DNA from: Scolanthus callimorphus
Taxonomy: Eukaryota; Cnidaria; Anthozoa; Actiniaria; Edwardsiidae
DNA length: 64,000 nucleotides
Direction: 5' to 3'
NCBI GenBank assembly: GCA_033964015.1
Contig: JAWWUD010000062.1
Coordinates: 310,001 to 374,000, forward strand
Positions 32,177 through 42,952 of the stretch are shown here, one piece after another (positions within the stretch are counted from its first letter, which is position 1; every line of letters starts with the position of its first letter). The notes under the pieces were generated by a model that did no database searches, was not told where the DNA came from, and was given only the letters and a program-made list of their open reading frames with translations. Made by a program: the position numbers and the translations under genes.

Positions 32177-33918
32177 GGTGGCGTACACCTATTCAAAGGC
32201 AAAACAACAGGAAAGTTTAAACACCGAGTTTAGTCATAAAACGTTCCCCGATTAGTGTCATTTTTTGCCAGCCAATAAAACAACTATTCCGCTTTCTATT
32301 TGGTATCGTTTTCTTTCGATAAATTTAACCGATTTCCTGAAATCAGTGAATGGACAAAGTGGGGTAAAATTAAACATGGCCTCCTATTTCTATAAAACAC
32401 GGCTAAGTCCCACTTTTTTGGTTTATAACGACAGCTCTAGTACCCTTTTATGTGCCTGTGAAAGCAAATCGGAATCGAGTTCTTGGCAGGCGCGCGATGA
32501 CCTCGAATAAATCTAGATGGCTCAGATGCTTACATTTATTGCAGGGCGCAATATTGGGGCTATATCTAGACATGAGTACTTGTACTCTTCTTATCTTACC
32601 TGGCATTTGAAAGCTTGATGTCATAAGAGGTTTTTGCAAGGAAGTACGTTAAGCTGAATGCTGTCCAGTACAAAGTTCTGATAGCCTGAAGGAGGGTTTT
32701 GTTTCACTTCTGAACTGAAATTATGCATCCTCTATTACTTTGCGTAATTTCCAACTTTTCAGCTGAGACTTTCCTTTCCTGTTTCCTGACAGTATAATAG
32801 AATAGATGTACTTTTGCCTTACCGAATTTTAGTGAATAACTCCAATACGGTGTCGAGAAATAAGCGAAGGCCGTTTGGCCTCAAAATTCATTCTTAACTA
32901 AACTCAAACCAAAGCCAAAATGCATGGCTTCGACTCAACACAACATTGCGTACCGGCGTGAAAATTTGAAACTCCCATGAGAAGAGTCACCTTGGTAGAC
33001 GAGAAGCGTTATCCATTGTTAACGACCATAATAGATCACGAAAAAGGAAATTAAGATTCTAAGGAAGCTAATTTCGGCAGGAGCACCCAACGACATGCGT
33101 AACGCCTCTCGTCCTCTCAACGTGACTCCTCTCAGGGGAGTTTCAAAAGTTCACGCCGGTACGCAATGTTGTGTTAAGTCAAGGCCATGCATTTTTGCTT
33201 TGCCTTGAGTTTAGTTCAGAACGAATTTTGAGGCCCAACGGCCTTCGCTTATTTCTTGACACCATATTGGAGTTATTCACTAAAATTACGGTAGGCAAAA
33301 GTATATCTATTCTATTATACTGTCAGGAAACAGGAAAGGAAAATCTCAGCTGAAAAGTTGGAAATTAAGCAAAGAGGTAAAGGATGCATAATTTCAGTTC
33401 AGAAGTGAAACAAAATACTCCATTTCAAGCTATCAGAACTTTGTGGTGGAGAGCATTCAGCTTGGCGCACTTCCTTGCAAAAACTTCCTTGGGCATCAGG
33501 CCTTCAAATGTCAGGTAAGATAAGAAGATTACAAGCACTCATTTCTAAAAATAGCCCCAATATTGGGCCCTGTAATAAATGTTAGCATCTGCGATATCTA
33601 GATTTAGTCGAAGTCATTGCGCGCCTGCCAAGAACTCGATTCCGATTTGCTTTCACAGGCACATAAAAGGGTACTAGACTTTCTGTATAAGACCAAAAAA
33701 GTGAAACTTAGCCGTGTTTTTATAGAAATAGGAGGCCATATTTAATTTTACCCCACTTTGTCTATTCACTGATTTCACAAAGAAAACGATACCAAGTGGG
33801 AAGCTGAATAGTTGTTTTATTGACTGGCAAAAAATGACACTAATCGGGGAACGTTTTATGACTAAACTCGGTGTCTAAACCTTTATGTTGTTTTGCCTTT
33901 GAATAGGTGTACGCCACC
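32177..33918. mobile_element. 1.74-kb fold-back element between TTAA sites
   Basis: The two arms (about 32177-32990 and 33122-33918) are inverted copies with roughly 90 percent similarity by eye. Both start GGTGGCGTACACCTATTCAA and include ACATTGCGTACCGGCGTGAA near the centre. The unpaired middle is about 130 bp. TTAA lies directly outside each end (32173-32176, 33919-33922), as expected for a piggyBac-like target duplication, although the end sequence is not the canonical CCC. No transposase is encoded. Confidence 0.85.
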
Positions 33919-34144
33919 TTAATATTTCACCGAGAGGGGTGAAATAAAAATCGCTAAAAACGGATTAAAAACTCAAATTGATCGGAGTACAGGATGTCTG
34001 GATGAAAGTTTAATTGAAACTTTAATATTGTACTATTATTCTCTTATACAGTAGGGATATTTGATTAATTTAATACTCAGTACAGTCGCTAGCGAAGCAC
34101 AGTTTATGTAAGTGAAACAATAACAAACTACGGTATTGAAACTA

Positions 34145-34515
34145 CTAACCTGTGATTTCTGCAGCAAATCGGGTATCCGTTATTTGTGCTCCGAGAAAAA
34201 ACACCCACTGGATACCAGGGGTTTTTCCATTTGGCAGAAATTCTGGGAATTGCGGTTCGAATCCAAATGGAACACGCCATTTCCCGGAAAAGATTTCCGA
34301 AAATTCAGGACAACCTCGCGAGGTAGTCCCAAATTTTCGAAAACTTTTCCCGGGAACTGGCGTGTTCCATTTGGATTTTGTACCGAAATTACCGATAAAT
34401 CTGCCAAATGGAACGTGCCACGTACGTATCGGTATTTTCGAAACAGTCGCGTTCCATTTGACCATTCTCGATCGATATTCCCAGTTCCAGTCTCCTATCG
34501 GGCTGAATTCCCTCA
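34145..34515. mobile_element. 370-bp palindromic MITE
   Basis: The arms mirror each other around CCTCGCGAGG at about 34314-34323, for example CCAAATGGAACACGCCATTTCC against GGCGTGTTCCATTTGG. GGGTATCCG/ATTTGTGCTCC-type outer parts are less well matched. Both strands stay open for more than 120 codons, which I attribute to the symmetric composition. Confidence 0.75.
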
Positions 34516-34724
34516 ACCTCGTCCCCAGGGTCTTCTCGGTCGTTTTTCAAAATGGCTTGACTCTTCTCCCGACGTCATTCCTAAATGGAGGAATGCTCAC
34601 CATGAATAATTTAACGATATTTTTGACAATATTACTTCAAATTGACCTAGTTCAAAATATTTGAACTATCAGACTACTAGTCAGGATAAGGGTTAATACA
34701 TCGTTTAGTATATTTTATAGTATA

Positions 34725-35930
34725 TGCCTCGTCATGAGCTTCTGGCCTCGTTCTATTAAAGATTAATAGCGGAGCTCCTGCGCGGGCCGAAGGCCCGCGC
34801 AAGCGGAGCACCATACCTAAGGAAAAACGTATAGTATACTATCGAGTTGATTTTTGAACGTCACGGGCATTATGGATCATTTTGATGACGTCATTGATGA
34901 CGTAAGGGCACGTGACTTTGGTGTAGAGTTCCTCTTATGGTCTTTGAAACTTTGACCAGGTTTGGCTTCTATAGAAGCTACCCTTCGGTAGATATGATTT
35001 TTCTTTATTTTTCTGGTATTAAACCTATAGCGTACGCCGTCCGTCCGTCCGTCCGTCGTCCGTGTACACATGGGAACCCTGTGGTATGCAAAGAAAAAAT
35101 TATATCTCCTCAAGGGAACATGCTAAGACAACCATACTTGGGATATTTTGTCTATGCCACAAGGGGGGTGCTGTAACACGGACACGTGATGTGACGTCAT
35201 CGATGACGTCATCTATGCTTGAAAAATCAATATCTCGTGAACGGGAAGACTCTAAAACAACCAAACTTGGGTAGTGTAGTCTAGGCCACCAGATGAGCGA
35301 AAGGAGGTGGTCACGTGATATGACGTCATCGATGACGTCATCTATGCTTGAAAAATCAATATCTCCTGAAGGGAAGAGTCTAAAACAACAAAACTTGGGT
35401 AGTGTAGTCTAGGCCACCACATGAGCGAAATGAAGTGGTCACGTGATATGACGTCATCGATGACGTCATCTACGCTTGAAAAATAAATATCTCATGAAAG
35501 GAAGACTCTAAACCAACCAAACTTGGGTAATGTAATCCAGGTCACCAGATGAGCGAAATGAACATCTCGTGAAGGGAAGAGTCTAAAACAACCACACTTG
35601 GGTAGTGTAGTCTAGGTCACCAGATGAGCGAAATGAGGTGGTCTCGTGATATGACGTCATCTATGCTTGAAAAATGTATATCTCGTGAAGGGAGACTCTA
35701 AAACAACCAAACTTTGGTAATGTAGTCTAGGTCACTAGATAAGCGAAATGAAGTGGTCACGTGATATGACGTAATCGATGACGTCATCTATGCTTGAAAA
35801 ATTAATATCTCGTGAAGGGAAGACTCTAAAGCAACCATGTACACATTGGAATCCCTTTCATTCACACAGAAAATTTTATAACCAGGAGCTCAGCTTTTAG
35901 CCAGTGGCTAAATCTATATATTACTATTAA
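34725..35930. mobile_element. Repeat element with ~128-bp tandem units rich in TGACGTCA
   Basis: Five to six units start near 35192, 35321, 35449, (deleted unit), 35652 and 35767. Each intact unit holds CACGTGATATGACGTCATCG followed by ATGACGTCATC, then CTTGAAAAATCAATATCTCG and TAAAACAACCAAACTTGGG. The left part has a (CCGT)n run near 35038 and GTACACATGGGAACCCTGTG. A second copy lies at 43838-44640, and its right-end motif GAGCTC-CTTTTAG-CTAAATCTATATATTA recurs at 52029-52065. Non-coding. Confidence 0.85.
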
Positions 35931-35964
35931 GGTACGTAATCAATAAAAGGAGCTGTCCGAACCA

Positions 35965-36042
35965 GCGAATTCACTGGTAGGGTAGTGGTTAGGGTTAGGG
36001 TATAGTAACTGGAAAGATACAGGTTCGAACCCTGACGATTTT
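35965..36042 (+). repeat. Possible tRNA-derived sequence
   Basis: TAGTGGTTAGGG (A-box-like) is followed about 35 bp later by GGTTCGAACCCTGACG, a good B box with T-arm pairing. The acceptor and anticodon arms do not fold well, so at most it is a SINE head. The GGTTAGGGTTAGGG words here are too few to be a telomere repeat. Confidence 0.35.
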
Positions 36043-36905
36043 CATAATTCTTTTTTCACTTCTGTAGGTGAGCGCTTGTTTAGAAAAAAAGTGCCAGTGA
36101 GCATTCCTCGATTTAGGCGTGTGTTTCTCCCGAGCTAACCGCCATTTTGAAAACGACCGAGAAGACCCTGGGGACGAGGTTGGAATTCTTGGGTTTCATA
36201 TGACGTCACATCCGCTTTTTAGAGCCTCATTAAAAATTCAGCTGGAGGTCAAACGTTCGTGCCTGCAGTGCTTTCCGAGATCGAAAACTGTAAAAATGTT
36301 ATCTCCTCGCATTGTTTCTGGTTCTTCAAGTTGGGTAAACAGATAAACGGATGTCTTTAGATTGCCCAAAGCAGACAGCAAGGAAAACAAACACTGAAAA
36401 CAATCGAAATGGTCCAAACGAGTCCAGAAAAGCAGCCGAAAAGAACCACGGCCTCGAGAACTTGTTGTCGCCAGTGAAAGTGATTCATGAAGATATGTAT
36501 TTCAAATTTAGTTTAAATGAGTTTGGTAGCTACGGATGGATTAGGGAAGCATAAAGGATTTACACCACGGGCACACAACGGGGCTGTTCCTCAAAAAAGC
36601 TGTTCCTCACCCCCTTTCGCTACTGGCTGGCAAAAATTCATCGCGGCCTCTTGCTGGCTGGCAAAAAATCATCGCCTCCGGTTCCTGGCAAAAATTTATG
36701 CATCGCCATACGGTTGTTATGTTATTGTAAGCCCACTATATGTTATGGTCAGCGGACTTGCGACCATGAACCCGTTCACCAAACGCGGGCTCTGGGAACG
36801 AGATTGCCCGTTCACGGTTTCACGGGTCGGCCCTTTGGCCGCCATGTTGTTAGTAAAGTCACTGTGGTAAATCAACCGACTCGTTGTCCTCATTCAGTTT
36901 TGGCG

Positions 36906-36929
36906 TGGTGTCCAGCGGTGGGATTCGAA
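36906..36929 (+). other. Primer-binding site of the LTR element
   Basis: TGGTGTCCAGCGGTGGGATT, followed by CGAA, is complementary to a tRNA 3-prime end that includes CCA, the last acceptor-stem bases and the T arm (TTCGAATCCCACC). From memory this looks most like a leucine- or serine-type tRNA; the isotype needs a search. Confidence 0.75.
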
Positions 36930-38454
36930 GATTACTAATCCCCTGGCCTTCCTAAGGAGAAATGTAATGGTGCTACAAGGGACAATGAAGAAGGTTTTGT
37001 ACTCGATTTGTACGGTTTACGCCTGGCCGAAAGAGCCTTGGAAGCAGCCTTTACTCTACACGTGGCAGGGCACAAATCGGACCGTGCCGTGCTCCAACAA
37101 TTTGATTTAACCCTTTTATTTCCGTTCTTGATTTTGTTCACGACGTAAAACAAGATCTACGGCCTGTGGCACACGAATGCCGCTATTTGTGAACACTGCC
37201 TTATTTGCATTATTTATTTTGTTTGAGAGTAAGCATTCCCTTCGAAAAACAGGATCTGGGACCTGTGCAAATGATTCAGCATTGTACCGGGAGTTGTGAA
37301 ATCTGCCCACAGACGTTGAGTTTACTTGCCTTTTCTTGTGATACACAGCGGAAAACAAGGACAACTTACAAAATCTGCTACGGTACAGTCATGACATCTC
37401 AACAAGACCTGAGCCACAAGACCTGCTACAGACAATCCCAAGACCTTAACAACAAGATCTGGTACAGGATGGAGATTACACTCTACTGATGAACATTATT
37501 TTCGTTTTTTTTTTTGCATTTATTTTACCCTGATGTGAACACTACTTCTGTGAACCGTCTTCTGCATTCATTCTGTTTATGAACACAACTAATTCCTTTG
37601 GAAAACCCAGATTGATGAACAATCACTGCTGCCTTTGGATTTATTTGTATGAGTATGAGTGGGAGTGGTGGAAATTTCCAAGAAAACCCTGATGTGAACG
37701 CTGCCATCGTTTTACTTTTATTTCCTCCTCTCAAGTGAACAGTCGAAACTCAAGAAGCGTCCTGCTAAGTCCTTCCAGCTACTGTCTTTGCTAGTACGAA
37801 CATTGAATTCAAGTCTGCGATAAGTTGCTAACGAACCTGCATCTGTGAAATCTGTGTGACTTTGAGTTTATGGTTCATTGTGAGGCATGGCTTTCGGATA
37901 ACAAGGACAACAAGATCTGCTACAGCCAATATAACAAGCTACAGGATGAACTAGCACTCTAACTTTATTTCTTTTGTGCGGATTTACTATTGGACCTTAT
38001 TCCATATTGCACATAGAACTTTTGCTCATTTTTGCTCCTTATTCAGTTTATTCAGTCCTGCCTCATGCTCTGCCCCTGCTATTGTATAGTTCTCGTTCAT
38101 ACGTTAGTTTTTTTTTACTCTTTCTTGTACCTGCATTTAGCCTGTGTCCGTATTAGTGTTATGTAGATGATAGGAGAAGATATTGGGGGAAAAAAAAAGT
38201 GGTTGCCCCCACCCCCACACACGGTACCACAGGTAGCCGTGTATGCCTGTGTGTAATCCTACTGTAGTTGTGTACGTACACCTGGCCCCTGTACTGTATT
38301 GTATCCATGGTTACCCACTCACCGTTGTGAGGGGTGCATTTGCCCTATACTTTAGCATGTCATGTAGAAGTTTTTTTGTATAGTCACAGATTGTCTCCCT
38401 GTATTTGACATTTACTCATATATTACCAGATGGTGCATAGGAAAGCTTTTGTAT

Positions 38455-38475
38455 AGGAAGATGAGGAAAAGAGGT
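38455..38475 (+). other. Polypurine tract of the LTR element
   Basis: AGGAAGATGAGGAAAAGAGG lies immediately before the TG of the right LTR, the place where plus-strand synthesis is primed. Confidence 0.75.
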
Positions 38476-38809
38476 TGCGCCATACGGTTGTTATGTTATT
38501 GTAAGCCCACTATATGTTATGGTCAGCGGACTTGCGACCATGAACCCGTTCACGGGTCGGCCCTTTGGCCGCCATGTTGTTAGTAAAGTCACTGTGGTAA
38601 ATCAACCGACTCGTTGTCCTCATTCAGTTATGGCGCATATCGCTTTTGCTGGGAAACACAAGTTGCTCATGGATGTTGAAAAATGAAATTTTAAGTGACG
38701 GTACTTAGAAATTCACTTAGTTTAGTGGTCGTTTTTAAGTATACCCATATATTTTTCGGGCTTCCTGTGGTAATGTTACTCCTGGCTGGGAAAATTTTTT
38801 AAATTGTCC

Positions 38810-39390
38810 TCATCATCATCGTATTTGCCCTCGTGGCACGAGGTCGGCCTTGGGGTGCAGCTGCTTGGCGGATGGAAATTGAGTGACCAACAGCTGCGTG
38901 AAGTCTTTTTTCACGGTCATTGTTCTTAGGATTTGCCCCTTGTCAATTCCAAGGACATTTTCAGTTTTCTTCCAGTTACTCCTCTTATCGAACAGAACTT
39001 GCTTCAACAACGAGTTGTTCTCCATTCTGCATATATGTGCAAGGTACTTCAAGTGTTGTGTATAGTAGAAGTCTTGGACTGGTTGAGAATTAGTGATGCT
39101 ATGTAGTTTATTGTTTGTTATCTTATACGACCAGTCTAGTTCACCTTCCACAAGGGAAGCAAGGTCCGCACCTTTTTTCCGATCTTTCTTAGGCGGAACA
39201 TTCTTGCGAGCATGGCCCCCAGCAATCATCTTTCTCAGGAAACCGTTCCATACCACTTCTAACTTTTGGATCTCTGCTGATGTAAGTTCCCACGCCTGGA
39301 CACTATAAAGCAACCTTGAGCGGACACATGAGGTCAGAATCTTCATTCGTGTATTCCTAGTCCTGCTGACTAGGAAATTTTTTTGACACG
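38810..39390 (-). pseudogene. Non-LTR retrotransposon 3-prime fragment
   Basis: The minus-strand frame holds RMKILTSCVRSRLLYSVQAW, WNGFLRKMIAGGHARKN and QHLKYLAHICRMENNSLLKQ. This is the region after the reverse-transcriptase domain in LINEs whose C-terminus has a VRSRLLYxxxxW motif. It remains open to its stop and is followed by a GATGATGATGA tail at 38815-38809, which marks the true 3-prime end. The 5-prime part is missing by truncation. The first ~60 residues of the longer open frame (to 39568) belong to element Y and are unrelated. Confidence 0.75.
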
Positions 39391-40508
39391 CAGCTGCTGG
39401 CTGGGAAAAAATGAGACCCTCTACTGGCAAAAAGGAACAGCTAAATTTTTGCCAGCAACTTTTAAAACATGTATTTATATGCTCTACGTGACTAGAATGT
39501 CCAAATACGCCATTTAAACGCATTTTAACCTGGGGGGCTTGTTGTGTGCCCGTGTTACACAAAACCACCAGGACTATGGATGAATTGGTTTCTCATTTGA
39601 TACACGCATAAATCATATGAAGTTCGCTTCAAACATCCGAGCAGGTAGGCAAAAATGAAAGTTTGTCAAAAATTTACAAGGAGTCCAAAAACCCAGCAAA
39701 AGGCCTCCGGGATTTACTTATTTACTTCTTTCAGGTCGACATGGACATCTCGAGTTTTTTACCTAGTCATGTGTATACAATTTGTTTTTCATTGACTAAA
39801 ATTTGGTCAAGTTTGTTTTTGTTTCACTTCAAAGTGAGTTTTGTCGCTGCGTTGAGCTGGCCGAAACACAACTTTGATAGAGTCAAAATTTAGGCGTTTA
39901 GTAAAAACTACAGAAATGTGTCACCTACATGTAATAGCTTATTCAAAACTAAATCTTATTTATATGGAAGTTGTTTTGCAGTATGGGGAAAACTGTTTTT
40001 AACCTGAGCCGGTCGATTTTCTGAGTTCAATTTGACAAAAAAAATAGCAATGAGTCACATGGAGTCAATCATTGACTAAAGTTTCTCAGGTCTTTCGCCC
40101 AGAAACAAAGAACAGAAGGACCATATAAATGTTTCTCAACCCTATTACATATCTATTTAACATTACAAAATTTTTTTCGAGCCAAATGAGTGAAAGCATC
40201 GAGCATGTGAAAAAACGCTGCCTAAATTATCAGCCAGTTTGTAAAGTTTTATTCATAAAATTAACACAGTTCAACGGTCTGAAAAAAGCAACCCCGACTC
40301 TCCAATCGTTACAAATTTTGTATTTACACTAGGATTTAGTTTAAATACGAATCAGGTTCATTTATAGTTGTGGTTTTCTAGAAAATGTAGCTACTAAATT
40401 TGAAGTTTTGCTCGTGAACTTCAGAAAACTTCTTCATCTTGACCTCCAGCTGATTCAGACCGGAAGCAAAATTACGCGCAAAAGTCACGTGATTGAAACC
40501 CAAGAATT

Positions 40509-41859
40509 CTTGGGTTTCAATCACGTGACTTTTGCGCGTAATTTTGCTTCCGGTCTGAATCAGCTGGAGGTCAAGATGAATAAGAAGTTTTTTTGAAGTT
40601 CACGAGCAAAACTTCAAATTTAGTAGCTACGTTATCTAGAAAATCACAACTATAAATGAACCTGATTCGTATTTAAACTAATCCTAGTGTAAATACAAAT
40701 TTGTAGCGATTTGAAAGTCGGGGTTTGCTTTTTTGACAGTTCAGACTGTGGTAAACAGTAAATGAGTAAAACTTTACAGACTGGCTAATATTTCAGGCAG
40801 CGTTTTTTCAAATGCTTGATGTTTTCACTCATTTGGCTCAAAAAAAAAATAATTGTAATTTAAAATAGATATGTAATAGGGTTGAGAACATTTATATGCT
40901 CCTTCTGTTCTTTGTTTCTGGACGAAAGACCTGAGAAACAGAAGTTTTGGAAGACTGTAAGTTAAGTACTCGATTGCCGTTTTTTTGTCAAATTGAACTC
41001 AGAAAATCGACCCGGCTCTGTTGCATACAATTTTCCCCATACTGCAAAACAATTTTCCACATAAACAAGATTCAATTCTCAATAAGCTATTACATGTAGG
41101 TGACAAATTTCTGTAGTTTCTAAAGTATGTTTTTACTGAACGCTTAAATTTTGACTCTTTCAAAGTTGTGTTTCAGCCAGCTCAACGCAGCGACAAACTC
41201 ACTTTGAAATGAAACAAAAACTTGACCAAATTTTAGTCAATGAAAAACAAATTGTTTGCACACGACTGGGAAAAAGAATCCAAAAGTCCATGTCGACCTA
41301 GAATAAATAAGTAAATCTCGGAGTAAATCCTGGAGGTTTTACTGGGTTTTCGGACTCCTTGTAAATGTTTGACAAACTTTCATTTTTGCCTACCTGCTCG
41401 GAACGTTTGAAGCGAACTTCATATGATTTATCCGTGTATCAAATGAGAAACCAATTCATCCATAGTCCTGGTGGTTTTGTGTAAATCCTTTATGATTCCC
41501 TAATCCATCCGTAGCTACCAAACTCATTTAAACTTAATTTCAAATACATATCTTCATGAATCACTTTCACTTGGCGACAACTGAAGTTCTCGAGGCCACG
41601 GCGCTTTTCGGCTGCTTTTCTGGAGTCGTTTTGACCATTTCGATCGTTTTCAGAGTTTGTATTCCTTGCTGTCTGTTTTGGGCAATCTAAAGACATCTGT
41701 TTATCTGTTTACCCAACTTGTAGAATCAGAAACAATGCGAGGAGCTAACATTTTCATAGTTTTCAATCTCGAAAAGCACTGCAGGGACAGACGTTTGACC
41801 TCCAGCTGAATTTTTAATGAGGCTCTAAAAAGCGGATGTGACGTCATATGAAACCCAAG
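40509..41859 (+). mobile_element. Element X, right copy (uninterrupted, 1351 bp)
   Basis: Bounded by CTTGGGTTTCAATCACGTGA at 40509 and TGACGTCATATGAAACCCAAG at 41859, so its ends are short inverted repeats with GAATTC/AATT at the border. Head to head with the left copy across a single AATT at 40505-40508, which makes 39555-41481 a nearly gap-free palindrome. Non-coding: the open frames in it (for example MSLDCPKQTARNTN) occur in both copies with independent changes and carry no motif. Confidence 0.88.
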
Positions 41860-41941
41860 AATTCCCTGTCACGCCGAGCACGTGACTTCCCGGATACTGG
41901 TTTTTACCCAGAAATCACTGGGATCGTCATTGAGCGCAAAC

Positions 41942-41998
41942 ATGGCGAACACACGTCGAGTCAAAGTGAGAAAAACTTCAACAAAAACTGCTCGAAAG
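41942..41998 (+). CDS. Candidate first coding exon (19 codons, basic)
   Basis: An ATG opens MANTRRVKVRKTSTKTARK, very basic and ended by an AAG/GTGAGT donor in phase 0. It lies about 80 bp right of element X in a GC-richer stretch with CACGTGAC. The next exon was not found. Could be the start of a host nuclear protein whose promoter has been displaced by the X elements, or chance. Confidence 0.35.
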
Positions 41999-42171
41999 GT
42001 GAGTATTTTAGTTTTAGGAATTCATACACGTACTTAAGCACGTTCCTGGTTAGTAGAACTACCGAAAAGTCATTTTCCCCCTGCGATACTGTGCATTTAA
42101 TCGAAATTCATGCAAGATCATGGGTGCGATCAAAGAACCGGCTCTATCGACAGGAAGCCAGGGGACCCCTT

Positions 42172-42248
42172 TGTGTTCAGTTCTTATTTCATCATGATTC
42201 GTTCTACTAAACAAAAGAACAATACACAGGTTCTTACACCGGGGTAGA
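42172..42248. repeat. Dispersed repeat, copy 3 of 3 (partial)
   Basis: TTTCATCATGATTCGTTCTA and CAATACACAGGTTCTTACAC match the other two copies. Confidence 0.75.
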
Positions 42249-42265
42249 GCCGGAAGCCACGTAGA

Positions 42266-42585
42266 GTGAAGACCCGGGGTCCGACGTATTTTTTTGGGTA
42301 TGAAATTTATGTAGTAAAAGTAATTTTTTTTTTTTAGTTGAAAATGCTACCAGGTTTTATTTTTTTATTTTTTGGGGGTTGAAACTTCTGACAGGCGAGT
42401 TGAACATCAAGATACTGCCTTAATTTCAGGAAACATAGTTGGACGGGCATCATGTGCTGCTATTAAATATCAAATTTATGGCTCAGGTATTTTTTTTGCT
42501 ATGAAATTTGGAGCTCCGTTGGACACCCCCCCCCCCCCCCCCCCCGTCATTTTTATATCCGAGTACCCCCTGGGGTGAAGACTTA
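42266..42585. mobile_element. Probable MITE with poly-C tract
   Basis: Begins near GACCCGGGGTCCGACG and ends near GAGTACCCCCTGGGGTGAAG, with a C run at 42528-42545 and ATGAAATTTATG / ATGAAATTTGG internal pieces. The terminal match is loose, so the borders are uncertain. Confidence 0.4.
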
Positions 42586-42601
42586 CTAAATCAGGTTAAC
42601 T

Positions 42602-42700
42602 GGCCTCCTTACAGAGCACATGCATACACACACTGGAGCCAGACCTTATGACTGTGAAATCTCTCCACGTCAGGCGTCTCCAGAATTTTCTAATCATTCT
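42602..42700 (+). pseudogene. C2H2 zinc-finger relic
   Basis: One frame gives TEHMHTHTGARPYDCE. The H-x3-H, TGxRPYxC linker and the first Cys of a next finger are visible, but the following residues lack the second Cys (ISPRQ). A single decayed finger linker; the source gene is unknown. Confidence 0.4.
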
Positions 42701-42952
42701 ATACAAGGGCCTATTTTTAAAAACTTTAAAAAACATGTTTACTTTCAGGTCTTCACTCTTCAATATATGTGGTAGTTATATTCTTTCCCTTCCTTAACCT
42801 AAAACAATAATAATGTATGGCCTACAGTTTTTTTTTATTTTCATATTTAGCAGCTAGCCTATGTAACTCTCTCCCACACACTTTTAGGACTTTGAATTTT
42901 CTGGACTTCCAGCATCAAATACTTATGTATGACTTTGAATGAACTGATAATT

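Larger units (their letters stand above)
36699..38637 (+). mobile_element. Small non-autonomous LTR retrotransposon (TRIM/LARD-like)
   Basis: The left repeat 36699-36905 and right repeat 38476-38637 share CGCCATACGGTTGTTATG through GTCCTCATTCAGTT. The right LTR starts TGCGCCATA and ends TATGGCGCA, an exact 9-bp inverted TG...CA pair. The left LTR carries a ~40-bp extra piece including GGGCTCTGGGAACGAGAT. Directly after the left LTR, TGGTGTCCAGCGGTGGGATT is a fine tRNA primer-binding site. Directly before the right LTR lies a purine tract. The 1.57-kb interior encodes no gag or pol, so it would need proteins from elsewhere. No target duplication was found. Confidence 0.8.
36566..39554. mobile_element. 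Element Y (2989 bp) with CACGGGCACACAAC ends
   Basis: Perfect 14-bp inverted ends (CACGGGCACACAAC / GTTGTGTGCCCGTG) and a 6-bp duplication TTACAC on both sides (36560-36565, 39555-39560). The intact X copy has a single TTACAC at the matching place, which proves the insertion. Inside the left end TGGCTGGCAAAAA-type phrases repeat, and related GGCTGGGAAAAAATG phrases stand near the right end. It carries an LTR element and a LINE fragment. Confidence 0.88.
36188..40504 (-). mobile_element. Element X, left copy (inverted), split by element Y
   Basis: Its outer end starts CTTGGGTTTCATATGACGTC at 36188 and its inner end is the mirrored CCCAAG at 40504. Parts 36188-36565 and 39555-40504 match the intact right copy in inverse orientation; the 2989 bases between them are element Y. 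AATT adjoins each end. Confidence 0.85.

Noticed and set aside
34136..34664. 157- and 170-residue plus-strand genes
   Set aside because: They lie on the 370-bp palindrome and continue into non-repetitive sequence without motifs; the mirrored strand is equally open.
35990..36006. Telomere repeat (TTAGGG)
   Set aside because: Only two successive GGTTAGG words occur, inside a tRNA-like sequence.
36517..36938. Overlapping ~100-residue frames across the left LTR
   Set aside because: They read through the LTR and primer site of the LTR element and have no gag or pol features.
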